From Favolaschia claudopus (lineage: Eukaryota > Basidiomycota > Agaricomycetes > Agaricales > Mycenaceae), in NCBI GenBank assembly GCA_037176885.1, contig JAWWNJ010000018.1:1178001-1242000 (forward strand): a stretch of DNA of 64,000 bases, written 5' to 3'. Both the position numbers and the translations under genes were made by a program. This document shows, in pieces, positions 1 through 11,268 of the stretch. The notes beneath the pieces are model-generated. The model was given only the letters and a program-made list of their open reading frames with translations, did no database searches and had not been told where the DNA came from. Position 1 is the first letter of the stretch, and each line of letters opens with the position of its first letter.

Positions 1-131
1 TGATGTATGTCCTGTGCTCGAGACCCATTGCTAACTAACGAACCCATTTTCTACTCTAGGTACAGTCGTTGGTCGTTCGTCTTCAGATCAATGCTACAGC
101 TTAAAACCAGGTTCCAGAACAGACTGACCCT

Positions 132-479
132 ATGTCCAAACGAATCGTCGGACTCGAGATCAATGTAACCAAACTCACAGCACAGACAGCTTCCAAACAG
201 GACGTAGTTTCGCTTAAACAGGATGTGGCAACGCTGGAGAAGGACATGGCAGAGCTTAAAGCCCAGACGGCTTCCAACGTGGCAGAGCTCAAAGCCCAGA
301 CGGCTTCCATGGCAGAGCTCAAAGCCCAGACGGCTTCCAACGTGGCAGAGCTCAAAGCCCAGACGGCTTCCATGGCAGAGCTCAAAGCCCAGACGGCTTC
401 CAACATGGCCGACCTCAAAGCCTCGATCGTCACAGAGCTCAGAGCCATTATGACAGGGTTTGCCACCGGGAATAAGTAA
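132..479 (+). CDS. small coiled-coil repeat protein, hypothetical (115 aa)
   Basis: The ORF runs from ATG 132 to TAA 477-479. The N-terminal part (about residues 1-38) has a loose heptad pattern (LEINVTKL, VVSLKQDVATL). The rest is a direct repeat of a 21-residue unit, MAELKAQTASNVAELKAQTAS, present about 2.5 times (246-308, 309-371, 372 to about 425), followed by a short unique tail. Leucines and alanines are spaced as in a parallel coiled coil. A CTAAC branch-like sequence and a CTCTAG acceptor at about 32-59 suggest an upstream exon outside the window, so the start may not be the true N-terminus. No enzymatic motif is seen and no function can be given. The opposite strand is also open across the repeat, but its Cys/Gly-rich product looks like a shadow of the repeat. 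Confidence 0.5.
   Translation: MSKRIVGLEINVTKLTAQTASKQDVVSLKQDVATLEKDMAELKAQTASNVAELKAQTASMAELKAQTASNVAELKAQTASMAELKAQTASNMADLKASIVTELRAIMTGFATGNK
246..425 (+). repeat. 63-bp coding tandem repeat (about 2.5 units)
   Basis: Near-identical 63-bp units encode two 10-11 residue half-repeats (MAELKAQTASN / VAELKAQTAS). The length is a multiple of three, so copy-number change keeps the frame. Such repeats are prone to length variation between strains. Confidence 0.85.
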
Positions 480-520
480 TAAATAGTCATGTCTGGCGCC
501 GCTGTGTATCCATAGACTCA

Positions 521-1571
521 CGAACGTTTTTTTTTTTCTTTCTTTGGCGTGTGTGTGTGTGTATCTCCGTTCCAGCGGTCTGCTCTCTGATCCGCTGCCT
601 GATCAGCTTCGGCTAGGGGACAAAGAAAGGTGATGTACAGGAAAGGCTGAATGAGGTAGAACATTCGACCTCGGTGGGTTCAACAAATAAAATCAGACGG
701 TTTTTATTACAGTGCCAAGAGCGTGCCAAGCAACACATCACGGTTCCTTTTTTTTGGCAGGGAACGGCATCAAAAGTTAACATTATGCCATCATCACCAT
801 TCGACCTCGAAACAGTGTAGAACGTCTATATGGATGTACATATATTAGCGAGTTTGTGCGAAGCGGCGGCCGCGGCCTAGGTCGCTCCGCCAGGTCGCTG
901 GGTATCTGAGCAAGACGCAAGAGAACCCGGACGCGTAAGATTTGGTAGATGGGGTGATTATGCCCTCAAGAATGGTGCGCATATGGTGGCTAAAGCTGCA
1001 GGTGAGCCCGAGAAAACAGGAACTTTTCAAGCGACCTGGGGAAATTGACACGGTGTTGTAAAGCGGCTGCCTACTGCGAAGCCAGGTTGTGATGGGCTTA
1101 GATTGCCATCATTGGCGGTCCTTCTCCATCTACCCGCAAGACATTGAAAAAACGCCACAATAGTACATGAGCCTAAATTGAAAACGAGAAGCTGTATTCC
1201 CGGCAGTCCATTTGCTTCTGATACAGAGAGCCAGGTCCGACTCAACCGCTTGAAGTGGTGGGGTGGAAGCCGGGATCACGGGCGGACCCAACCAGGCGAA
1301 TCGTGGGCGATGTTACCACCGACCGGGTAGCATGTAATCGGCGTTGGAGGACGTTGGAGCGTAAATCAAGTAAAGCATTAGACGCTACGGCTAGACAATA
1401 AGAGCGGCAAGCCGGGAGATCGGTGGGAACTGACGTGTAGATTCATGGTAAGGCCAGCTCAAGTGGGCCCAGCTTGCAGTCCATCGCAGCCTGAATAATT
1501 CATGTCATTGTGAGAGTTATCCACCTTCATCCCACGAGACACATTCACCCGGCATCTCGTAAGGCAACTGT
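521..1571. other. no recognisable gene
   Basis: There is a T-rich run followed by a (GT)n tract at about 527-561. At about 850-935 is a GC-rich stretch (GTTTGTGCGAAGCGG, GGTCGCT) that resembles the ends of the foldback element at 45586-45772. No ORF here shows a protein family I recognise. Confidence 0.4.
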
Positions 1572-1579
1572 GTCCTCGC

Positions 1580-1904
1580 CAAGAGGCCTCAGATCTCTGG
1601 ATCTGACACCCCATCAACAGCACGTGCATCAAGAGGGGGGCAAAATATTATTATTTGTTTGGGGACTGATGCGGACCTCAATCGACTTGAAGAAATGACT
1701 GTGAGACAAACCAAAGCTACAGGTTGTATGCTATGAGTCTCCGGAGGGTTCTGGGCACCCAAAATTGACACAAATGTCTCGTGCAGAGGCGTTCTCATTT
1801 TTGATTTCAACGACCAACCAAACAAAAATATTTGGCCCCCTCACAAGCGATGTCAAACACGTGAGGATGATGGGGTGTCAGATCCAGAGATCTGAGGCCT
1901 CTTG
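1580..1904. mobile_element. hAT-type MITE (325 bp) with 8-bp target-site duplication
   Basis: The ends are CAAGAGGCCTCAGATC... and its reverse complement. Inverted similarity continues inward for about 90 bp with mismatches. The 8-bp flanks are identical: GTCCTCGC at 1572-1579 and at 1905-1912. An 8-bp duplication with a CA(A/G)(A/G)G start is the signature of the hAT superfamily. There is no coding capacity, so this is a non-autonomous element. Confidence 0.85.
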
Positions 1905-1912
1905 GTCCTCGC

Positions 1913-2408
1913 CTTGCTGGGGCAGGGTTGTAGAGTCAGGCGCCGCCAAATCGGACGCTTCGACAGCACTGGGATGAAAGAAGCAAGTGCCAAGTTGGTG
2001 ATGTATGGAACAGAATGGGGAGCTGTCCAGGACCCGCAATCCAAGTGGGTTGCCACTGGAAATGCGAGCATGAGGCAAAAAGAGAGAGAGAAAGATAGTG
2101 AAGAAAAATCCGTACCAAACTGCACATCCAACACCCTGCGTTTGGCAGCCGCATCTCTTCCAATCTTTTGGGAGAGTGAAATACTGGTCGTGTAGTGGAA
2201 CCACTGCCGCTGCCACGCCGCTGCGGGTGCCGAACCAAGTGGATTGAAAGATAAACGCGCGACTGTGCACCTCGGCTCCACAGCCTCCCAGAGTCGGAGA
2301 GAATACAGTGGAGTGGTGACAACGAAGAATATGATGAGAAGCCCAGGGAGGGACGGTCATCGTGCGGTTGGACGTGACAAACAAGGACTTGAATCCGAAT
2401 CGCAGCTT
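1913..2408. other. no recognisable gene
   Basis: Several overlapping ORFs on both strands look like mutual shadows. None carries a motif I can name. Confidence 0.3.
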
Positions 2409-2458
2409 GATGAGAATTTCCTTTTTTGGGGGGTGACATCAGATTTTTGCCGCCACTG
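2409..2458. mobile_element. solitary right end of a CAGTGGCGGCAAAA-type MITE
   Basis: The sequence ends ...GGTGACATCAGATTTTTGCCGCCACTG followed by TA. This is the same terminal inverted repeat as the complete MITEs at 6054-6436 and 6941-7310. No matching left end was found upstream, so this is a truncated or decayed copy of that TA-inserting family. Confidence 0.7.
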
Positions 2459-2460
2459 TA

Positions 2461-4228
2461 AGTAAGTACTGTATCTTTCACAGCCGCGTTTCACGCTAAA
2501 ACAACTTTAAGTACATAATAGAGGGCTCCTCTAAATTCTGTAATTGGGGAGCTTGCTCCCCCTCTTGTCAGAGCCGACACCAAATGGTGATGAATGAGGC
2601 TGTGCTGAAGCGTTGATGGGTATTGTAAATCAGCATGTGCCGTGAGGGTACATTATTCCTTTATCGGGAAATTTGATTGCGCATCGAGCAATCCCAATAT
2701 AGCAATGCCTTGACCAGCAGCAGTGTTTGACGTGAAGGAGACTCCAGAAGCTCTTGAATCTCACTCACAGTGATTTTATAGTCAATCTGACCACATTCCC
2801 GCTAAAAGGTCGCTCAATAGCGGCAGGAGGTAAGGATAAGCTAAGCGTTCGACTCGTACGCGTGAAGGAAGAAGACCACGGTATCCTGCGGATACCGTGG
2901 GTGGGGGGGGAAGAGCCTTCGGCTCTGCCGCGGGAGCTGCGAGGAAAGAGATAACGCGTGAGACGCGTCGCAGACGCCAAAGGTGGCTGCGCGTCCGGGA
3001 GGCAAGGAAGCAGCTCCGAGCGGAAGAGGAGTATGGCTCTGAGCGCGTGGCTGAGCGTAAGACGGGAAGAGAGGAAGCTGGGAGAGCGCGCGAGGCGCAA
3101 ACCAACTCAACCACCACAGAGCGAAAGCTCACCCCAGTTGGTAAGCGCCTGCGGCGCGGACCAGCTCACCCCACACAGAGCTGGAGCGAAGGCTGAGGAA
3201 CGTAGTGAGGAGGCAAAGAAAAAGGAAGAAGATGGTATGATTTGGAGAGGTATGGGTGTAAGAAGACGGTAGGAGTAGGATTAGATTGTGAATGAAGAAT
3301 GAAGCAGTGGGGCCAAGAGTTTTACTGTGAGAAGTACGGCACCAACGCAAAGGTTATTCTGGAGTCGAGTCTCAAGTCGATTCTGGTGTGTGGATTATGG
3401 GCGGAGGATCGGCCGCAAGCGGGAATCGAGTCAGAATCGAGTAGAAAGGACTGTTTGGATTCCAAACTCGCAACATCGGAATCGCCTTCAGAATCGGGTC
3501 GGCAAGCGACACCAGAATCGAGGACTTCGCCTTGCCTAATGAGGACAAGCTTGAGGTGTGCTGGTATTGCAGGTACACAGACGAGAATGTGAGGGATGAT
3601 GCCGGCTGAATGAGCGCTCCCTATTCATGAGACATTGACGACTGCTGGGTATGTGCGAGTAGGGAAAGGGAGGGGTGCGTCCGACGTCAATTGATTGAAT
3701 TCGACTTGCGAGCCGAGCTGAGCCGAGGGTGGCGGGCAAACAAATGGGAGCGACTCCAGGTTACAATGGGAAAGGGAAGGAAGATGTTTCAGTTACGAGC
3801 GAGTTTGCTCTTCAGTCATGGCAGTGCGGGACGAGGGGGTTTGGAAGCCAGTATGCTGCAGAGAAAAGGTCCCGGGATAACAAACCCATCTGTGCCGGTT
3901 AAGTACGAGTGGTAGAGGCAGCGCTGCTGCTATTCGAGCGGACCAGTGGGAGGGTCCTTGGAGGTGTCACGGCCGTGGTATGGAGGGAACTGTGGAAGCC
4001 GAACGTAGTAGGAAGTCAAAGGTGCGTGTATTTGGACTGAGACGCGAAGTCCCAGCCAAGTCCTGCGGCTCGACAAGAGTCGCAAGACAGTTGTGAGATG
4101 TGTGCAGAAGTGAACGAGGGAGAAATCGGCCGAGGCACTAAACATGCCTGAAAAGGGACAAGAGATGGTCCGCATGATAGTAAAATCGGCAAGTTTGGGA
4201 TTGCACGATGTGGTAGGGTTCAGTAACC
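2461..4228. other. gene-poor stretch with a short perfect hairpin
   Basis: No protein family is recognisable. An 11-bp perfect stem with a 3-nt loop lies at 2876-2900 (CCACGGTATCC / GGATACCGTGG). The segment at about 2840-3240 is purine-rich on the plus strand, and its ORFs are low-complexity Arg/Glu/Lys shadows. Confidence 0.35.
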
Positions 4229-4504
4229 ATATGAAGTTTGATTAAACAATCCCTGTCTCGACAGCAAATCAGGTTAAGCCATCGTTTACTTAAACAGCCA
4301 GTAGGCGGCGCACCGGGCAGCCCTGCCAAGCTTGAACCTGTTTAACGAGGATTAAGCACGACTTTTGAACAGTGTTGAACAAAACGGTTCAAATCGGTGT
4401 TCATCAATCAATTATATTGAGCGTAATATACCGAATACATTGATCTACAGATTAACAGAACAGGATTAATCAGTGCTAATCCGACCGATTAACAGAACAG
4501 CAGA
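4229..4504 (+). repeat. left 276-bp terminal inverted repeat
   Basis: It is near-identical to the reverse complement of 8228-8503. Similarity drops abruptly after CAGCAGA at 4504. Confidence 0.9.
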
Positions 4505-6053
4505 CATGTTACTTGAACAAAATTCAAAACACGGTGAGAAGAAAAAAAGGGTGAAACACTACAATTAGTGATAATCCAACTGTTCAACAGAACAGCGAAG
4601 ACGTCGACCGAGACTTGAAAAAGATGAAAAGAGAAGGAACGAAACGTAGACGAGGCTCGAGATGTCAAGGGCATTGTGATTCGTGAAGCGGGCGAGCGTG
4701 CATAGAGGTGGGAGAGGTGAAATGCTTACCGAGCCCTCGTGTGTTGCCTTGAACTTGCGCAAAAGTTGAAGCCTGGTGGCAGAACAGATGAACTAGAAGA
4801 GAGCGAAGATAGCTTCCACACACCAATACATTCAACCTGATGAAACCAGCAAAACGACGTCAAGACCGCATTGCAATTGCGGGAGGCTGCGATCAAAGAA
4901 TGGGGCATTAGCTTCGTAAGTATGCAGCCGAAGGGAAAGGACTTCACCGAATGCACACAGCAGAAAGGAATCAAGCGGCAAACTGACAGTAGCAAGTCAG
5001 TGCGTGAGGGGCCAAATGAGTGGACGCGACGTACAGTAGTACGGACATATGAGTGACCGAGAGCAGACAGGGTGGACAGCAGAAGAGGGAGGGAGAAGGT
5101 GACTGCGGAGAGGAGGCGCCGTGGCCGGTACTTGGTCACTCGTGACTATGGGGGCAGGTCAGTGTCAATTCCGGGGACGGAACCAGCGCGTACCACTCGG
5201 TGCGTCGACGAGCGAGCTCCATGGACCATAGAGGGGGGAAGGGAGCTGTGGGGGCCGCAGTGAGTTCGGTGCATCAGCATGAAGAAGGTTGTGTGAGACG
5301 GAGCGGGTGACGAATGGGAGAGGACGAGAGCTGACGAGTTCGGCGGGTGGTGGGGAAAGAAAAGAGCGGCGTGACGATTGTGACACAACAAACAATTTCC
5401 CATAGGCACGTGTCTTCGGTAAACCCTCTTTGCCGAGGCATTGCCGCGAAGTTTGCCATGCTGGTGCCACGCTGTCACGACTTCGTGTTTTGCCGTCTAC
5501 GAGTCAAACCTCTCTCGAATCCGAACTTCTGCTGAATAAGTAGTTGCCAATTTAAACCTGAGATTTTTGCTCTTGCTATCGTCGTTTTACTCTACTTAAA
5601 CTTCCTTCTGTTCAAGCTGTTTTGGCTCTGGAGTCTGCACCCGTTCCAGTCAAGAAGAACTTAAGTTCAGCTTAAGTTCGAGAAATATGTTCTATCATGA
5701 TGTACTAGTAATTCTTTTGTCTCGGGTCTTCTGACTCTCCTCTGGACTTCAACGCAACACTTTGCCGTGACTATTTGGTATAGTCACGGCTCTGCCTGTC
5801 TAACACCTATAGCTCGCTCGCTCATGATAAATCCTGTATGGTTGACCTTGACTGACTTTTTTTCCCTAGGCCTCTCTGTCATATTCAGACCTCGCTGAAC
5901 TATGATCTTGACCGAATTCAAGTGAACTTCGACCGCCGCAGTAAGATTTTTTCCTACCGTTCAGTGTGCGGATTGATTGATGTTTGAAATTGATTGCGTA
6001 CTTCAATTCCGACTGACAATCGCGTAAAGTCCGACAGGCAAGGCAAGCATGTA

Positions 6054-6436
6054 CAGTGGCGGCAAAATCTGATGTCACCCCCAAAAAAGGAAATTTCCAT
6101 CAAACTGCCTCTAATCTGCCCTTGCCATCGCCGTCTGGGGGCGACAAGGGCACAGATCCATTGGCACGGCAAATACACTGCGTGTGTAGGCAAGATTGAG
6201 AAAGATAGGCACATTCATTGAGGAGAACTGGGCCAAAGATGGTTGAAAAGTCTTGCCCAAAAAGTGTCAATTTTCGAGGTATTCTAAGATGGAAAAGGGG
6301 TGCATGTACTTCAAATCTATGTCTTAAATGCACTGTGAAAGGTCCGACCACAGAAAACATGGCACAGAAAAGGGAACGAGTTGAATTGATGGAAATTTCC
6401 TTTTTTTGGGGGTGACATCAGATTTTGCCGCCACTG
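6054..6436. mobile_element. MITE, CAGTGGCGGCAAAATC family (383 bp), TA target duplication
   Basis: The terminal inverted repeats run about 50 bp, starting CAGTGGCGGCAAAATCTGAT. TA dinucleotides flank both ends (6052-6053 and 6437-6438). CAGT ends plus TA duplication fit the Tc1/mariner superfamily. There is no coding capacity. The interior matches that of 6941-7310 in inverted orientation. Confidence 0.85.
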
Positions 6437-6940
6437 TAAGTACTTGGGAGGTTCTGTGGAGTGAGAGTTGGTCAGCACAAGGAATTAATCGTGATAGCTT
6501 CCCTAAGGAAATTGAGGATCCTCTGCCGCAACGGTGACTCCGTTGTTTAGACAAGACAGTTTTGAACGTGCAGTTAAGCAAGTTGCCAATCTCGAGGCAG
6601 TACAAAGGTGGAATCTCTGGGTATGACTTTGATTATGGTGGACTCATTCGATTTTCTTGTAGTTCATGCCGTGATTTGCCGGGTCGGGTCCGCGTCGCGA
6701 CCCTACTAGTACTTAGACCCGAATCTTTAGCCTCAAGCCGCCCCCGAGACAAAATTGTGTAAGTAAAAAAGACCCAGAGAACTGGATATACAGAGATATA
6801 CACTCACGATAAGTAATCATATATGGCACAGAAAGAAAGGTAGGGTAAAGACGCGACTTACGCGAGAATGGTGGGCTCAAAGACGAAAGCTCGTGACCGC
6901 GTGGTGGCGAGCCAGCGCAGTCGGGGCTCGGCAGATGTTA

Positions 6941-7310
6941 CAGTGGCGGCAAAATCTGATGTCACCCCCAAAAAAGGAAATTCTCATGAATTCAACCCGT
7001 TTTCTTCTCTTTCCTGTGGTCGAACCTTTCAGAGTGCATTCAACATACATTTGAAACACATGCACCTTTTTCCATCTTAGGATACCTCGAAAATTGACAC
7101 TTTTTGGCCAAGACTTTCCAATCATCTTTGGCCCAGTTCTCCTCAATGAATGGACCTATCTTTCTCAATCGTGCTTCCACAGGCAGTGTATTGGCCGTGC
7201 CAATGGATCTGTGCCCTTGTCGCCCCCAGACGGCGATGGCAAGGGCAGATTAGAGGCGGTTTGATGAAAATTTCCTTTTTTGGGGGTGACATCAGATTTT
7301 GCCGCCACTG
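6941..7310. mobile_element. MITE, CAGTGGCGGCAAAATC family (370 bp), inverted relative to the first
   Basis: It has the same terminal repeats as 6054-6436 and is flanked by TA (6939-6940 and 7311-7312). The interior runs in the opposite direction, e.g. GGCCCAGTTCTCCTCAATGA here against TCATTGAGGAGAACTGGGCC in the other copy. The two copies therefore form a large inverted pair about 0.5 kb apart that could fold on itself. Confidence 0.85.
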
Positions 7311-8227
7311 TAACCGGTGACACGTGTCCATGAGAAATTGTTCGTTGGTGTCACAATGTCACATCGCCTCTCTTTCTTCCCCACCATGTCGTCCTCTGTC
7401 GTGCTTCCCACTCGCCTTTCACCCCCACCTCAAACCGCCATTTGCATACCCAACTTGTAACATAACGCTGTCACCCAACTCTTCAGCGCCTCGGAAGAGG
7501 AGTTTGTCGATATCTGGTGCGCAATCCCGTCGACGTCGACACCACCAAATTTGTCTTTGACTCGCATTCAGCGGCGCGAGCTGTGTGGTACACCGCAACG
7601 TAAGCTCGCTCCCCTCGCCTGAACTATGCTTCCCCCTCATCTTCTCAATCATGTCTCCCGTGCCCGCATGTCGTCCGCCGTGTGCCGCCCTCACCATTAC
7701 TTAGTTATTGGGGCGGGATTCGTTGCGTGGGTCACCATAGTAAGCCCACAACCCATTCTTATCTTCGCTTCTGATCCCTGCTTCGCCCTTTCCCGACCAC
7801 CTTTGCTGTCTTCGATGTCATGGGGTATTGCACGTGCAGGTGAGCCGGTCATGAACGTACGTTCTTCCATTGTATATTGAAACTGCTCTCCTGCCGCTTG
7901 GAATCGGGAATCTGAGCTTTGAAACTCTGTTGCGGAACATCCCCGTGCATTATACCTGAGATGTGGGAGATTTATGTGTGGGTGTGGTGTTTCTGTTCGT
8001 TCTGTCCCATACTGACGCCCTTCATGTATTCTGCCCAGAATCTCGCGCAATACCACAGATATGTAGGTCGGCCGCCCAAGATGGTAAGCATCTTGCCTCT
8101 CCCATTTCCACATGTCCGCCCTGTTTCGCATCGCCATACCACTCCTCGTCGATGGCTAACATTGCTCGAGCTTCTCTGCTTTTGTCCTCTTTCTTCTCTG
8201 CCCATCTTCCAAGTTTGGTTGAACGCC

Positions 8228-8503
8228 TCTGCTGTTCTGTTAATCGGTCGGATTAGCACTGATTAATCCTGTTCTGTTAATCTGTAGATCAATGTATTCG
8301 GTATATTACGCTCAATATAATTGATTGATGAACACCGATTTGAACCGTTTTGTTCAACACTGTTCAAAAGTCGTGCTTAATCCTCGTTAAACAGGTTCAA
8401 GCTTGGCAGGGCTGCCCGGTGCGCCGCCTACTGGCTGTTTGAGTAAACGATGGCTTAACCTGATTTGCTGTCGAGACAGGGATTGTTTAAGCAAACTTCA
8501 TAT
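8228..8503 (-). repeat. right 276-bp terminal inverted repeat
   Basis: It is the reverse complement of 4229-4504 with about two mismatches. The 8 bases beyond it (AGATTCTT, 8504-8511) complement the 8 bases before copy 2 of the element (AAGAATCT, 55703-55710), so the original terminal repeat may be 8 bp longer. Confidence 0.85.
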
Positions 8504-10818
8504 AGATTCTTATTCTTGTTGGGAGGCAATTTATGTTCCGCAGACCGACCATTCTCGAGCTCTCCCAAACTCTGTTCGTGCGCCTTATGGCAATTTTGAT
8601 TTGTTCGAGGACTGGTTTGGGACTGGTTCTCTTCAGCAGCATTTCGCGCAATAATCGAGACCTGAATTAAGGGACCGGAAAAATTAGTTTCGTTGCGGAC
8701 GACGCGGGGATGCCTTCAGCCTTGAGAAAACACATCTCGTACGGTCGTACCTCAATCGTGTTATATGGACTTCGGGCAGTTGGACTTATGACGAAATCCC
8801 CAAATTTTAGCCTGACGTAGGATTTTTTCCGCGGAAATCTGAATCGGCCAGATTGCAGCCCTCAAGCAATGCATCTACAGCTTTGAGTGGTGGAAAAATA
8901 TAAAGGGGATGTGTCGCTAGAAGGCTTACAAAACAGCAATTTTGGCCGATTTTCGTCATCTTTGGCCATTTTTGCTCTTTCGCGGCCCTTCTAGCAAGCC
9001 AACGCGCGTCTCGCAGATGCATTAGGGGTGGGTATGGGCACCGCCGCTACCCAAAGCGGCAGGTTTGTCCTTGTTTGGCCCCAATTAAAGCTCTTCAAGT
9101 TCCCAACATGTTCTGTCGTTTTCTGGTCTCCACATACACCCTACCCTCAAACCACAAAGGGAGAACATTTTTATATCATGCTATTCATGTTATATCCACC
9201 TTAAACCGAGAACTTTTGTCGTATCTGGGCTGATATGACCCAGGTGGGGGTACTATGGGAATCTGAGGTTTGAGAAAAAATGAATAGAGTGTCTCAGAAG
9301 ACATTTATGACTCTGAAGCCGAAGAAGAATTTCTCCTCGTCCCTCACTGACCGATCGCGAGATATCTGCAAAAATCATCGTGGCATGTAACGGTTGTCAC
9401 ATCGGTCACAAGGTTGAATTTGGCGAGACAACTTGCATTATACTGGTCAAACGGTGCCCGTACGGGGTGAACTCTTGCTACAAAAATTGACCAAGATACC
9501 AAAATGCATCGTCTGAGCACCCCGCTCGATAATTCATCAGGTTCTGCGTCGAGTAAAGACAAGATTTTGATAAAATACCTACACTGGGATGGCACAATAA
9601 ACTGTATGAACAAAATAAGCGATAAGACTCATGGAGGGAGTGTATTTATGAAGTATTTTCTCTTGGCCAACCTCAATTTGTCATGAATTGCGAAATTGAT
9701 GGACAGTTTGGTGCCACTTTTCGAATGATTCGGTCTGCGTATCTCATAGAGAGTGCCTGTGTCATACCTACCCAGTAAAATAGTATTCTATCACTACTCT
9801 GAGGCACCGGATAGACAAATTTCAATACCCGATCGGACCTGCATATTAATAAATTCGGATAATTTCCTTATAAATTCATCAACTCTTCAAAACCTCATTG
9901 AATCGGTTGGGTATCGCGGATAGGTTCATTCAGAATTTGTATCTCGATAAATGTTATCACTTATCTCGAAGAGCCAGTCCCCGTGTGTTGTCAGATGGCT
10001 GATTCCTCGGTTGAAATGGCAGTTTTTCGATCAATGTTCAAAATTTAGGTCAGCCAAGGGATAACATTTATTCTTAGCCCGCGTCGCTACCCCTCCACGT
10101 CTGCCTAACCCGCGTCGCTCGCACTTGGATCTGTTGTAACGGGTTTAGTGAACTCAAACAACAATAGGAAAATCAGCTTTTTCTATTACAATATGTAGTC
10201 TTGATGTAGTCAGCACATTGAATCCGGATCTCTCCCAAAAGTGGAATCGAAACCCATTTTTTCCGCCCCAGTATGTGGATTGCTGTACTATTTCAACCGT
10301 TAATTTAGTCACAGGTCACAAGCCATATATATGCGCATCTTGTTTGATGTGTGCAAAAATCGCCTTAATTCAAAACAAAATTTTTCGGCCTCCTCGGACA
10401 AGAAATTATGCAAATGAATCTACGGTTGAAATAATCTCCCTAGGAGCCAAAATTCGACTTGAATTCAACCATGATTTGTTTGTAACATTATTTCAACTTG
10501 AACTGGACGTAAGGCTCGGAGCCAACTCAGAGCTAGTTGGAGCAATAGACTCCAACCTCGCACAGACTCTTACATGTTGCACAATTTCCAATTATGGACG
10601 GAAGAGTGTTTGCTGGCCGAATACTGTGAAGAGAAAACGGCTTCAAACGAACATGAAGCAGTAAGTATTGGCAACGCAGCACAATGTATTTATTATGTTC
10701 CAATCCTAATGGCCAGATGTCGATACTTCAACACCTCCCATCGGGCCAACGGAATGCGTCTAACCGGATGTTTACAAATTCAAATTCAAAGGTTCGGCCT
10801 CAATGCTCAATAAGCGCC
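8504..10818. other. AT-rich stretch without recognised gene
   Basis: The longest ORF is 10218-10664 (+, 148 aa, cysteine-containing, unrecognised). Several small ORFs flank it. It may contain exons of an unidentified gene upstream of the histone gene, but no family is visible. Confidence 0.3.
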
Positions 10819-11268
10819 ATGTCCGCAAAACGCCCCAAAGCGTCTAGGTCGGTGAAAGCTGGCCTTGTGTTCCCAGTTGGTCGCATTTGCCGTTACATGA
10901 AGGCGCAGAATTTAGCCAAACGTGTGTCCATCAGGGCAGCTGGTGCGCAAGTGATTAAATACACTTGGAGAAACTCATTGAAGTACTTATTAGTTTATCT
11001 GACCGCTGTTCTTGAGTATATGACGGCGGAGATGCTTGAGGTTTCCGGAATTACTGCGCGCGCTAACAAGAAGCAACGTATTACTCCGCGACACATACGC
11101 CTAGCGATTGAAGATGACGAGTTACTAGGCAAGGTACGCTGTCATTGACATGTATCACCACTATGTAAGCTCAAATAGCAAGGGAAGATCTTTGACCGCA
11201 CAATCGTCCCTCACGGAGGAGTGAGACCTTTTATCGAACCTGCTCTGCTGGTCAATAAGACACGGTGA
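10819..11268 (+). CDS. divergent H2A.Z-like histone, three exons, copy 1 (117 aa)
   Basis: A histone-fold protein of the H2A family, which pairs with H2B in the nucleosome. Splicing by hand gives exons 10819-10942, 10994-11133 and 11179-11268, with introns of 51 nt (GTGCGC...TTATTAG) and 45 nt (GTACGC...AAATAG). The sum is 354 nt, an exact frame. Visible motifs are [16 protein letters not shown], then after splicing [16 protein letters not shown], then KKQRITPRH and a C-terminal TIVPHGG segment. RY(M/L)[12 protein letters not shown] and RITPRH point to H2A.Z rather than canonical H2A, while ARANKKQRI is more canonical-like. The N-terminal tail is short. The acidic-patch glutamates in [11 protein letters not shown] and the EDDE stretch are kept. 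The gene looks complete but fast-evolving. It is more likely a lineage-specific variant or relic than the main H2A.Z gene. No H2B neighbour is seen. Confidence 0.75.

Larger units (their letters stand above)
4229..8503. mobile_element. 4.3-kb element with 276-bp terminal inverted repeats, copy 1
   Basis: The left arm 4229-4504 and the right arm 8228-8503 are inverted copies that differ at only about two positions. They begin ATATGAAGTTTG and contain TTAACAGAACAG-like motifs. Inside the arms, weaker inverted similarity continues for several hundred bases, for example GTGAAATGCTTACC near 4716-4729 against the reverse complement of the region near 8085. Both inner arms keep a GTAAGC donor-like site and a CAAG acceptor, as if a spliced sequence once lay there in opposite orientations. 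No transposase was recognised inside. Two MITEs (6054-6436, 6941-7310) are nested. No clear target-site duplication is visible at this copy. The superfamily is unknown. Confidence 0.75.

Noticed and set aside
242..425. Direct repeats as a CRISPR array
   Set aside because: The 63-bp units have no unique spacers and encode a regular coiled-coil peptide.
4726..5139. Minus-strand ORF of 137 aa inside the long-TIR element as a transposase
   Set aside because: No catalytic or DNA-binding motif. The frame crosses a likely splice site (GTAAGC) and the sequence resembles the diverged inner arm of the inverted repeat.
6660..6720. Possible tRNA or other small RNA gene
   Set aside because: No cloverleaf with A-box and B-box spacing could be traced here or elsewhere in the window.
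8403..8654. ORF starting MAGLPGAPPTGCLSKRW as a gene
   Set aside because: Its first third is simply the terminal inverted repeat; the same peptide appears in the opposite arm at 4329-4138.
10943..10993. A 17-residue insertion in the histone fold of the H2A-like protein
   Set aside because: The inserted bases begin GTGCGC and end TTATTAG. Removing these 51 nt restores the conserved [11 protein letters not shown] helix, so it is an intron, not a protein insertion.
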